DNA from: Candidatus Zixiibacteriota bacterium
GTDB taxonomy: Bacteria > Zixibacteria > MSB-5A5 > SM1-73
Length of the DNA: 7,394 nucleotides
Direction: 5' to 3'
NCBI GenBank assembly: GCA_029933635.1
Contig: JAOZNS010000129.1
Span: forward strand, 1-7,394
Under the pieces are notes generated by a model. It made no database searches and had not been told where the DNA came from. It worked only from the letters and a program-made list of their open reading frames with translations. Position 1 is the first letter of the stretch, and each line of letters opens with the position of its first letter. Positions 1-5,352 of this stretch are shown here, one piece after another. A program made the translations under genes and the position numbers.

Positions 1-1462
1 CTTCCTTTTCAAAGAAGGGATTTGTCTCCACCATCCTGGTGTTATCCATCACCGTGCGGATATAGGAGATGGCGAACAAAGGCTCGATTCCAGAGGAACA
101 GCCAGCAATTATGCTGATGGTTCCTGCCGGCGCTATGGTGGTGACGGTGGAGTTGCGTATGGGGATTTGTTTTTCGAAGTAAACGCTTCTTTCCCAGTTG
201 GGGAAGGTGCCTCTTGTTTGGGCTAATTCAGACGATGCTTGGTGAGATTTATCTTGGATGAAGCTCATCACCCGCTCAGCTAATTTCACTGCCTCATGTG
301 AATTATATGGGATCTTAAGCTGAATCAACATATCGGCCCATCCCATGACTCCCAGTCCGATCTTCCGATTGGCTTTGGTATTTTTTTCAATCTCGGGAAG
401 AGGATATTTGTTGGCGTCTATCACGTTGTCCAGAAAATGGACCGCCTTCTTTATCGTATTTTCTAATTTGTCCCAGTCGATCTCGCATCGATACATGGTG
501 GTGGGATCTGAGGAATCCACCACCGCCCGAACCATCTTGGATAAATTGATGGAACCTAAATTGCAGGACTCATACGGTAAAAGAGGCTGTTCGCCGCATG
601 GATTGGTGGATTCAATTGCTCCTACCTTAGGGATGGGGTTGTTCTGATTCATCCTATCTAAAAACATCACCCCAGGCTCTCCAGTTCTCCAGGCGTGTTC
701 CACAATCAACTTAAAGATCTCTTTTGCCCGGTAACGAACCGGTTTGCCGTCTTTCATATATGTTTTCCCGGTGCGTGGATCGATCAGATCGTAGGTCTGG
801 TCTTTCTCCACCGCCTGCATGAAGCTATCGGTTATTGCCACGGAGATATTGAAATTGGTCAGCTCGGCTAAATCATCCTTGGAGGTAATAAATTCCAATA
901 TATCGGGATGATCCACCCGCAAAACCCCCATGTTAGCACCTCGACGGGTGCCTCCTTGCTTGACCGCCTCGGTGGCTGAATTGATAACCTTCATGAATGA
1001 AATCGGACCCGAGGCTACCCCGTTGGTGGAAGCCACCGGTGAGCTTCTGGGTCTTAGTCGGGAGAACGAAAACCCGGTCCCGCCACCGCTTTTATGAATC
1101 AATGCGGTGTTTTTTACCGCATCGAATATGGATTCCATGGAGTCCTCAATGGGTATCACAAAACAGGCGGAAAGCTGACCTAAAGGACGTCCGGCATTCA
1201 TCAGGGTGGGAGAGTTGGGCATAAACTCCAACTTTGCCATCATCCGATAAAACTCCTCAACGTTTTTTGCTATCTCTAGATCGGTGGCGCCATAATTTCT
1301 ATCTGGCTCTGCCACCACCTTAGCCACCCTGAAAAACAGTTCCTCCGGCGTCTCAATAACCTTACCCCTTTCGTCTTTTTTAAGATACCTCCTCTCCAGA
1401 ACCTTCATGGAGTTGGGGGCGAGCTCTATTTTTACCGACTTCGTGATCTTAGTATCAGACAT
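1..1462 (-). CDS. nrdJ: Adenosylcobalamin-dependent (class II) ribonucleoside reductase, N-terminal part
   Basis: Reduces ribonucleotides to deoxyribonucleotides using a thiyl radical generated from adenosylcobalamin, independently of oxygen. The 487 codons present run off the left edge, so the C-terminal barrel and tail cysteines are missing. Visible landmarks are C100 (in LSACFV), the motif NPCGE with N287, thiyl-radical C289 and E291, and C300 in ESCNLGSINL. The spacings C100-C289 (189) and C100-C300 (200) equal those I recall for the Thermotoga maritima enzyme (C133, C322, C333). Other family signatures are MPNSPTLMNAG (81-91), KSGGGTGFSFSRLRP, and TIAPAGTISIIAGCSSGIEP. A class I enzyme is unlikely because no NrdB-type gene is adjacent and the substrate-site pattern is that of NrdJ. 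The start is the ATG at 1462, with GAGGAGG (1469-1475) six bases upstream. Its own promoter is likely in the 246-bp gap upstream. Confidence 0.96.
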   Translation of the reverse strand, partial: MSDTKITKSVKIELAPNSMKVLERRYLKKDERGKVIETPEELFFRVAKVVAEPDRNYGATDLEIAKNVEEFYRMMAKLEFMPNSPTLMNAGRPLGQLSACFVIPIEDSMESIFDAVKNTALIHKSGGGTGFSFSRLRPRSSPVASTNGVASGPISFMKVINSATEAVKQGGTRRGANMGVLRVDHPDILEFITSKDDLAELTNFNISVAITDSFMQAVEKDQTYDLIDPRTGKTYMKDGKPVRYRAKEIFKLIVEHAWRTGEPGVMFLDRMNQNNPIPKVGAIESTNPCGEQPLLPYESCNLGSINLSKMVRAVVDSSDPTTMYRCEIDWDKLENTIKKAVHFLDNVIDANKYPLPEIEKNTKANRKIGLGVMGWADMLIQLKIPYNSHEAVKLAERVMSFIQDKSHQASSELAQTRGTFPNWERSVYFEKQIPIRNSTVTTIAPAGTISIIAGCSSGIEPLFAISYIRTVMDNTRMVETNPFFEKE

Positions 1463-1487
1463 CCTTTTCCTCCTCATTTATTATATC

Positions 1488-1525
1488 GGGTGATAGATCA
1501 TTTGATCACCCACCCAAAAAGTATA
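1488..1525 (-). promoter_or_regulatory. Candidate nrdJ promoter -10 with adjacent inverted repeat
   Basis: On the minus strand, TATACT (plus 1520-1525) resembles a sigma70 -10 box, although no good -35 lies 16-18 bases upstream. Just downstream, around the expected transcription start, is an inverted repeat with 7-bp perfect arms (1488-1494 and 1505-1511). Its interior contains a second GATC-ATTT-GATC symmetry. It ends about 12 bases before the Shine-Dalgarno site. It could be a repressor operator or a leader hairpin. It does not match the NrdR box consensus. Confidence 0.35.
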
Positions 1526-1564
1526 TTTTCCTTTTATCGACTAAATTTCTTCCCCATCTTATTA

Positions 1565-1708
1565 TTCGTGAAAACAGCGATTTTTGATAATGATTTGGAT
1601 GTAAGTTTTGTTCTCAACCGTATCAAGAATTTTGTAGATTGGACTTTCATCTCGACGTAAATTATTCAACCTTCTTTCATATGAGACAACTTTCAGCAAC
1701 CAAACCTG
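1565..1708 (-). other. 48-codon open stretch in frame after the methyltransferase stop
   Basis: After the TAG stop of the methyltransferase-like gene, the same frame stays open for 48 codons to a TAA at 1562-1564. The composition is protein-like (it includes RRDESPIYKILDTVENKTY). It has no ATG start or ribosome binding site of its own. It could be chance, the eroded end of a longer gene, or stop-codon readthrough. I do not recognise the sequence. Confidence 0.2.
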
Positions 1709-2233
1709 CTAAAACTTAACCCTTTTTTTGTATTCAACATATTCCATCCCAAACCTTTTTTCTAAGTCCTTTTCTTCCATATGCTTCCATATGAATATGA
1801 ATGGAGTCCATATCAGGACGGAGATCAGAGTCAAAAGGCTTTTTGAAGCAATGGGAAAACCGATATGTATGAGAATGATCCCAATATACATAGGATTTCT
1901 GAATTTTGAATATATTCCAGTTGTAACCAGATGTTCTAATTCATTAAACCCCCTTTTTGCCTTAGCAGACCAGATAAATATTACAAATCCGCACAGTCCA
2001 ATTAACAAGCCGACAGGTGTTGCAATATAATTTGAAATATCCAATCTGACAGGATCTGAGAAGATCATAAAACCCCATCCCACATATCCGATAGAGATTA
2101 CCATGGTTAAAATGGTGTGCGCTATTTTTGACTTTGCAAGTTTGTATCCTTTGTATTCGAAAAGATGGATCATGGTGTGAAAGATGTAACTGCCCAAACA
2201 GACTATGAATGCAATTAGGAATTTTGAGTTCAT
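1709..2233 (-). CDS. Isoprenylcysteine / phospholipid methyltransferase-family membrane protein
   Basis: A 174-residue integral membrane protein of the ICMT/PEMT superfamily, which transfers a methyl group from S-adenosylmethionine to lipid or lipid-linked substrates at the membrane. Hydrophobic segments lie at about 5-24, 38-58, 70-90 and a re-entrant pair at 117-150. The family signature is in the C-terminal half: LVTTGIYSKFRNPMYIG (102-118, with R112, N113, P114, Y116), then HMEEKDLEKRFG (151-162) and EYKKRV. In this superfamily these residues form the cofactor pocket. The substrate cannot be predicted, and bacterial members are often of unknown role. The ATG at 2233 lacks a clear Shine-Dalgarno site, but no in-frame start exists before an upstream TAA. 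The gene looks AT-richer than its neighbours, which could reflect transfer. It lies 76 bp after mscS and may be co-transcribed with it. Confidence 0.82.
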   Translation of the reverse strand: MNSKFLIAFIVCLGSYIFHTMIHLFEYKGYKLAKSKIAHTILTMVISIGYVGWGFMIFSDPVRLDISNYIATPVGLLIGLCGFVIFIWSAKAKRGFNELEHLVTTGIYSKFRNPMYIGIILIHIGFPIASKSLLTLISVLIWTPFIFIWKHMEEKDLEKRFGMEYVEYKKRVKF

Positions 2234-2309
2234 GGTAAATGTTCTACAAACTTGAATTAAGCACCAAACGTCGGTTTATGTCTGACATCGTTACAGAAAT
2301 TCTGGTTTA

Positions 2310-3362
2310 CTATGTTTTACTCAAATACAACGTCTGAGTGGGATAAGCAAACTCGATCCCCCGCTTTTCAAACTCCTCCTTTATGGCGAAATTGATCTTT
2401 TGCTGGAGGTCCATATACAGGTTATAATCTCGACTCAAAACATAATAGACTATCTCAAAGTCGAGGCTGAAATCTCCATAAGAGAAGAAATGAGCCCGGT
2501 CGAAAACTGCATCTTCTAAATCTTCGATGATCTTTTTTATAATTTTGGGTATCTCCTTTAGCTGTTGGAGGGTGGTCTGATAGGTGACTCCTAACTTGAA
2601 GATAACCCGTCGCCTATCCATCCTTTTGTAGTTGCGCAAACGTGAATTGGTGAGATCGGTGTTGGAAAACACCAGCTGTTCTCCACCAAGACTTCGGACT
2701 CGGGTGGTCTTGATACCAATATGTTCGATGGTTCCCATATAATTATCCACGATGATGAAGTCACCAATCTCAAAAGGGCGATCAAATAAAATGGAGAAGT
2801 AACTGAAAAGATCACCCAGAATCGCTTGGGCGGCTAAAGCGGCAGCTATACCACCAATGCCCAATCCTGCGATTACGGTGGAGATCTTAAAACCTAAGTT
2901 ATCTAAAAGAAAAGTGACGCCGATCCCCCAGATGATTACCTTTGCTACTTTAATGATTCCTCTGATACTGCGTTCTTTGGCTTCATCCTTTTCTCTTTTC
3001 AACCAGTAAGTTCGAAGCGAATAATCGATTATCGCTACCAAAAAGCGAATGCTGAAAAAGGTTACCAGCACCACTCCCAGAACGTCGACCAGTTTGCCAA
3101 TGGTGGGATTGAGGGTTAGGGTGCGGGTGGATAAGTAAAAGACGCCAAAGTAAATTAGGGGTAGCAATGCCTTTTCAAAGATGCTGATTAAAAAATCGTC
3201 AATGGTGGTGGCGGTTTTCTCAGCCCATGCTTTGAGGCGCTTTAAAATGATGCTTCTGATTATTCGAACAACAAAGATGCCCAGAATCAGTGTTAAGAGG
3301 AAAATCAGATAATCTGAAATGCGGTTTTCAAGAAATGTTATCTTGAGAATATCTTTGAGCAT
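2310..3362 (-). CDS. mscS: MscS-family small-conductance mechanosensitive channel
   Basis: A 350-residue membrane channel that opens under membrane tension and releases solutes during hypo-osmotic shock. Hydrophobic helices lie at about 18-38, 64-80, 93-115 and 138-155. The pore-lining TM3 follows at 162-192 (IAGLGIGGIAAALAAQAILG), rich in small Gly/Ala residues as in MscS. Next is the conserved FDRPFEIGDFI (193-203) and the beta-domain region GTIEHIGIKTTRVRSLGGEQ (210-229), with SNTDLTNSRLRNY (233-245). The protein ends in EFAYPTQTLYL (337-347), a typical MscS C-terminus. It is longer than the 286-residue E. coli MscS because of two extra N-terminal helices, like the YbdG/YnaI-type branches. 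The ATG at 3362 has GAGGAGG six bases upstream. A candidate promoter sits within repeat d. Confidence 0.95.
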   Translation of the reverse strand: MLKDILKITFLENRISDYLIFLLTLILGIFVVRIIRSIILKRLKAWAEKTATTIDDFLISIFEKALLPLIYFGVFYLSTRTLTLNPTIGKLVDVLGVVLVTFFSIRFLVAIIDYSLRTYWLKREKDEAKERSIRGIIKVAKVIIWGIGVTFLLDNLGFKISTVIAGLGIGGIAAALAAQAILGDLFSYFSILFDRPFEIGDFIIVDNYMGTIEHIGIKTTRVRSLGGEQLVFSNTDLTNSRLRNYKRMDRRRVIFKLGVTYQTTLQQLKEIPKIIKKIIEDLEDAVFDRAHFFSYGDFSLDFEIVYYVLSRDYNLYMDLQQKINFAIKEEFEKRGIEFAYPTQTLYLSKT

Positions 3363-3403
3363 ATCGATCCTCCTCTATCTGTGAATGAGGACTTCATATG
3401 AGA

Positions 3404-3433
3404 TTTAAAAAGGGACAAGCTCATTTGAGTCAA
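3404..3433 (-). promoter_or_regulatory. Candidate mscS promoter inside repeat d
   Basis: On the minus strand, TTGACT (plus 3428-3433) is followed after about 17-18 bases by an AT-rich -10-like hexamer TTTAAA (3404-3409). The -35 is good and the -10 is weak. The match lies in the 27-nt direct repeat d, whose other copy has the same -35 position upstream of the holin-like gene. Confidence 0.35.
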
Positions 3434-3436
3434 CTG
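3410..3436 (+). repeat. Direct repeat d, copy 1
   Basis: A 27-nt stretch that matches 4167-4193 in the same orientation at 22 of 27 positions, with four of the five mismatches clustered in the middle. The two copies bracket the palindrome clusters and the small membrane-protein gene, about 757 bp apart. Each sits just below the preceding gene and contains a -35-like TTGA(C/T)T on the minus strand. Confidence 0.7.
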
Positions 3437-3466
3437 GTTTTCTCTTTCGATATATGCTTATCCTCT

Positions 3467-3497
3467 GAGGTCACCGGGATTGCATCCCGGTGACCTC
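3467..3497. repeat. Palindromic repeat a, intact copy
   Basis: Perfect inverted repeat with 14-bp arms (gaggtcaccgggat, 3467-3480, and its complement at 3484-3497) around a 3-nt loop. A decayed copy (27 of 31 positions identical) is at 4100-4130. It abuts palindrome b directly. There is no T-tract, so a terminator role is not supported. It looks like a REP-type dispersed element. Confidence 0.85.
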
Positions 3498-3518
3498 GTT
3501 CGGGATACAATCCCGAAC
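3498..3518. repeat. Palindromic repeat b, intact copy
   Basis: Perfect inverted repeat with 9-bp arms (gttcgggat and its complement) and a 3-nt loop, immediately following palindrome a. Related copies are at 4010-4031 (one arm decayed) and 4131-4151 (7-bp arms kept). The a-b order is repeated at 4100-4151. Confidence 0.82.
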
Positions 3519-3613
3519 GCCTCTTTCGTATGTTTTGATAAAGAGAGATCATTTCGTTTTTTTTGGCTCAGCCTCTTTGTCAAGCAGTCCTAAGGACATG
3601 CTGGACCTACGCT

Positions 3614-3925
3614 CTAACCGATGTGTCGTTCGGACAGGGACAAGCCCTGTCCCCACGTGTTATGCTTCCTTTGGCTCTGCCGTGAGGTGAGTAAATTATA
3701 TAACCAGGCAAAGATCGCACCACCGATAAACCCATCCACAAATGCCCAGACCAATCCTATAAGACTGCCTAATGGGCTGATGCGATAGCCCAGATAGACC
3801 CTCCCGATAAAGGTGGCCTCACCCGTGGCTCCTTCAAACAGAATGATCCACCAGGTAAGTATGAAAAGTCCGATACCCCAGATTATTCCAAAGGTGAGAG
3901 CCAGAGCTTTTACGTTTAATTTCAT
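3614..3925 (-). CDS. Small two-helix membrane protein, 'bacteriophage holin'-like family
   Basis: A 103-residue protein with two hydrophobic segments at about 7-30 and 50-79, joined by a short loop with GATGEATFIGRVYLGYRISP (32-51). The pattern of SPLGSLIGLVWAFVDGFIGG (50-69) followed by AIFAWLYNLL matches a small family I recall being annotated 'bacteriophage holin' in chromosomes of many uncultured bacteria. No phage genes surround it, so a lysis role is doubtful and its true function is unknown. The ATG at 3925 is preceded by AGGAGGTG (3932-3939) six bases away. The same frame stays open upstream to 4162, but only through repeats, so the longer start is rejected. Residues 90-99 are encoded by palindromic repeat c (3632-3659), so the natural C-terminus has probably been replaced or extended by repeat insertion. 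Confidence 0.75.
   Translation of the reverse strand: MKLNVKALALTFGIIWGIGLFILTWWIILFEGATGEATFIGRVYLGYRISPLGSLIGLVWAFVDGFIGGAIFAWLYNLLTSRQSQRKHNTWGQGLSLSERHIG
3632..3659. repeat. Palindromic repeat c, copy 1, inside the holin-like gene
   Basis: Inverted repeat ggacaggg / ccctgtcc (3632-3639, 3645-3652) with a 5-nt loop and a shared tail ending cacgtg. A related copy with a decayed second arm is at 4042-4068. This copy lies within the last codons of the holin-like gene. Confidence 0.75.
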
Positions 3926-4009
3926 ATCGAGCACCTCCTTTTCCTTTTTATTCTTTTCCGTTGTCGGGCAACCTGGGATAGCCCCACCTATTTCTAACTC
4001 AGGTGGCTT

Positions 4010-4034
4010 GTTCGGGATACAATTAACGAACGCC
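4010..4034. repeat. Palindromic repeat b, decayed copy
   Basis: Begins with the same 14 bases as the intact copy (gttcgggatacaat) and ends with the same cgaacgcc. The middle of the second arm is altered and one base longer, so the palindrome is lost. Confidence 0.65.
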
Positions 4035-4041
4035 TTAGTTT

Positions 4042-4068
4042 GGACAGGGACGCGCCCTTCCCTACGTG
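4042..4068. repeat. Palindromic repeat c, decayed copy
   Basis: Shares ggacagggac at the start and acgtg at the end with 3632-3659. The second arm is cccttccc instead of ccctgtcc, which weakens the hairpin. It lies in the upstream gap of the holin-like gene. Confidence 0.65.
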
Positions 4069-4099
4069 CTGGTTCTTCTCCGATTCTGTGACCATTTCT

Positions 4100-4130
4100 G
4101 AGGTCACCGGGATTGCATCCTTGGGACTTC
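4100..4130. repeat. Palindromic repeat a, decayed copy
   Basis: The first 21 bases are identical to the intact copy at 3467-3487. Four of the last ten bases differ, which breaks the second arm. It is followed directly by a b copy, as in the first cluster. Confidence 0.75.
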
Positions 4131-4151
4131 TTTCGGGATATGATCCCGATC
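4131..4151. repeat. Palindromic repeat b, third copy
   Basis: Arms tcgggat (4133-4139) and atcccga (4143-4149) with a 3-nt loop. Changes in the two arms leave a seven-pair stem. It sits between repeat a and repeat d in the 60-odd bases below the thyX stop. Confidence 0.65.
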
Positions 4152-4161
4152 TCAATTCTCA

Positions 4162-4190
4162 ATCGTAAGGGACCGCATCATTTGAATCAA
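4162..4190 (-). promoter_or_regulatory. Candidate promoter in repeat d for the holin-like gene
   Basis: On the minus strand, TTGATT (plus 4185-4190), a 17-base spacer and TACGAT (plus 4162-4167) fit a sigma70 promoter. Transcription would pass through palindromes b, a, c and b before reaching the gene at 3925, giving an untranslated leader of over 200 nt. The arrangement parallels the candidate mscS promoter in the other d copy. Confidence 0.35.
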
Positions 4191-4193
4191 CTG
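4167..4193 (+). repeat. Direct repeat d, copy 2
   Basis: Second copy of the 27-nt direct repeat at 3410-3436 (22 of 27 positions identical). It begins about 30 bases below the thyX stop codon and forms the outer border of the second palindrome cluster. Confidence 0.7.
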
Positions 4194-4222
4194 ACCTTGT
4201 GGCTGTCCGCAATGTAGGTGAC

Positions 4223-4912
4223 CTATGTTTCCTCATCCTTTCTGTAAGCTACCCTTTTCTTTTCGTCTATCTCAAAATCCCAGAACACGATGGGAGCTTG
4301 TTTTTTCATGATCTTGAGCATCTGAAGACAAATCTCTCTTATTTCCCAGTGAGCTCTCTCTGTGCATCTGACCTCAAAGATGTGTCTCAGCTCACGGAAA
4401 TTGGCGGAGATAACTATCTCGGAGGTGGTGGCGTTGGGAAGGATATATCGGGAGTCCTCTTTGGGAATGTCGGCTTTAACCATCTTCTGATAAAGCTCGA
4501 ATGCCTGATGGGCTAATTCTTTGAACTTGTTCTCGAACTCTGTATTCTCTATCGTTGGCGGGATGACAAACTCAAATGGTTTCGTTCTGCCATACTCCAC
4601 GTATCTCTGGCTCTCCTGAGAGGGAGACATAAGTCGGTGCCTCACCATCTCGTGAGTAAAAACTCGTGAACCTCCCTTAATGCGGAAGGTGGCAACACCA
4701 TGTTCTAAAACTGAATGGTGTCCTTTGCGAATGACCTTCTTGATCAGCTCCTCGGCAGAGAAAGGTGGGTTGTATCTATGAAAGCTTAAATAGCAGGTTC
4801 GACAGGCTCTCTCAATCACATCCTCAGCATTTGGAGTGATAGCCATAAGCTCAACCTTTCGGCCACCTTTACCTGCACCATCCTGATTTTTGTTGCTCTC
4901 CTGAATTTTCAT
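4223..4912 (-). CDS. thyX: Flavin-dependent thymidylate synthase ThyX
   Basis: Converts dUMP to dTMP with methylenetetrahydrofolate as carbon donor and FAD/NADPH as reductant, replacing ThyA. The diagnostic ThyX motif RHRx7S is at 91-101 (RHRLMSPSQES), followed by QR (102-103). Also present are GHHSVLEH (64-71), the dUMP/FAD-site region LPNATTSEI (158-166), and NFRELRHIFEVRC (171-183) with R182. The segment AHWEIRE (187-193) has His188 where many homologues, as I recall, have Gln. At 229 residues the length is normal. The family's usual beginning is near residue 19 (KVELMAITP), so the first 18 residues are an unusual polar, glycine-rich extension. The alternative start Met23 would cut into the first strand and has a weak ribosome site. 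The ATG at 4912 has a purine-rich GAGAGGGAGG immediately upstream. A promoter, NrdR-like boxes and a leader hairpin lie upstream. Confidence 0.95.
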   Translation of the reverse strand: MKIQESNKNQDGAGKGGRKVELMAITPNAEDVIERACRTCYLSFHRYNPPFSAEELIKKVIRKGHHSVLEHGVATFRIKGGSRVFTHEMVRHRLMSPSQESQRYVEYGRTKPFEFVIPPTIENTEFENKFKELAHQAFELYQKMVKADIPKEDSRYILPNATTSEIVISANFRELRHIFEVRCTERAHWEIREICLQMLKIMKKQAPIVFWDFEIDEKKRVAYRKDEET

Positions 4913-4976
4913 TCCTCCCTCTCATTAGCTCTTTTTAATATATCCCGAAGCGAAAAATCTCCCCATCACAAACCTT

Positions 4977-5025
4977 CACAAAAACAAAACCAACTATTGT
5001 AATTTTTTGGATTACAACAGGTTGG
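4977..5025 (-). terminator. Intrinsic-terminator-like hairpin in the thyX leader (attenuator or sRNA end)
   Basis: In the minus-strand transcript the arms CCAAC and GTTGG (plus 5021-5025 and 4990-4994) and TTGTAAT/ATTACAA (plus 5011-5017 and 4997-5003) form an interrupted hairpin. It is followed at once by TTTTGTTTTTG (plus 4979-4989). It lies between the strong promoter and the thyX start, so it could prematurely end transcription. The stem is AT-rich and moderate in strength. Confidence 0.5.
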
Positions 5026-5053
5026 GGAAAGATCCCGATTTCTCCCCTCCCAA
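5022..5053 (-). promoter_or_regulatory. Upstream leader hairpin competing with the terminator stem
   Basis: TTGGG (5022-5026) pairs with CCCAA (5049-5053), and GAAA (5027-5030) with TTTC (5039-5042), around a loop containing gatcccga, with an unpaired stretch on one side. The bases 5022-5025 also belong to the first arm of the terminator-like hairpin, so the two structures cannot form fully at once. That is the geometry of an antiterminator/terminator switch. Confidence 0.4.
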
Positions 5054-5074
5054 ATCAGAACCTTTCCAAGTCTT

Positions 5075-5103
5075 ATAGTAAAAGATAAGCTTATCCTTGT
5101 CAA
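5075..5103 (-). promoter_or_regulatory. Strong sigma70-type promoter for thyX with palindrome in the spacer
   Basis: On the minus strand there is a perfect -35 TTGACA (plus 5098-5103), exactly 17 bases of spacer, and -10 TACTAT (plus 5075-5080). Predicted transcription start is near 5068, about 155 bases before the thyX ATG. The spacer holds a perfect 12-bp palindrome gataagcttatc (5084-5095), well placed to be a repressor operator. Confidence 0.8.
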
Positions 5104-5131
5104 GCTAAAAATGCAATTTTCGCGGAAAAAA

Positions 5132-5147
5132 TCACAATATATTGTAT
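5132..5147 (-). promoter_or_regulatory. NrdR-like box 1
   Basis: The 16-mer tcacaatatattgtat matches the published NrdR box consensus acaCwAtATaTwGtgt at 14 of 16 positions, including every strongly conserved one, and its core acaatatattgt is a perfect palindrome. Its centre is 32 bp from that of a second match at 5164-5179. NrdR is the ATP/dATP-sensing repressor of ribonucleotide reductase genes and binds paired boxes about three helical turns apart. Confidence 0.65.
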
Positions 5148-5162
5148 ATCAATAGGATTCAA
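5134..5162 (-). promoter_or_regulatory. Possible second, distal promoter overlapping the NrdR-like boxes
   Basis: On the minus strand, TTGAAT (plus 5157-5162) lies 17 bases before TATTGT (plus 5134-5139). Each hexamer matches consensus at four positions. The -10 is inside NrdR-like box 1 and the -35 is between the boxes, so NrdR binding would block it. This would explain boxes lying upstream of the stronger promoter. Confidence 0.3.
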
Positions 5163-5163
5163 A

Positions 5164-5179
5164 ACTCTAAATATAGTTG
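5164..5179 (-). promoter_or_regulatory. NrdR-like box 2
   Basis: The 16-mer actctaaatatagttg matches the NrdR consensus at 12 of 16 positions, including all the most conserved ones (C at 4, A at 6, A and T at 8-9, T at 11, G at 13). Exactly 16 bp separate it from box 1, as in known tandem NrdR sites. Confidence 0.55.
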
Positions 5180-5352
5180 ATAATGAATGAGGTGGTAGTA
5201 TTCAATAGAAAAAACAGGAAGGGGATGGTCCTCAATGTCTGCTATTTTTTTGGTTTGAAAGGAAGTTTTTTAAGTCGCCTGCTGTGGCTTTTCCTTGAAT
5301 CTTAACCTGCGAATTAAAGAATGAGCCAAATTTAACTCATTTTTGGGGTCCG

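Noticed and set aside
345..1224. Plus-strand ORFs opposite nrdJ
   Set aside because: They are antisense shadows of the strongly conserved nrdJ frame.
1463..1708. NrdR boxes or a cobalamin riboswitch upstream of nrdJ
   Set aside because: I found no match to the NrdR consensus, and the 246-bp gap lacks the conserved B12-box elements of cobalamin riboswitches.
3467..3518. Palindromes a and b as transcription terminators
   Set aside because: Stable stems but no T-tract on either strand, and the same elements recur elsewhere as decayed copies, which fits dispersed repeats better.
3614..3925. Prophage lysis cassette
   Set aside because: The holin-like label is a family name. No endolysin, tail, integrase or other phage gene occurs nearby.
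3926..4162. Longer reading frame of the holin-like gene starting at 4162
   Set aside because: The extra 79 codons run through palindromes a, b and c, and the ATG at 3925 has a perfect ribosome binding site and matches the family start.
3410..4193. CRISPR array
   Set aside because: The repeated units are different palindromes with irregular spacing, not one repeat with uniform spacers, and no cas genes are present.
5183..5305. 40-codon plus-strand ORF just beyond the NrdR-like boxes (MNEVVVFNRKNRKG...)
   Set aside because: No ribosome binding site at its first ATG, no recognisable sequence, and no good plus-strand promoter. A small protein cannot be excluded but is not supported.
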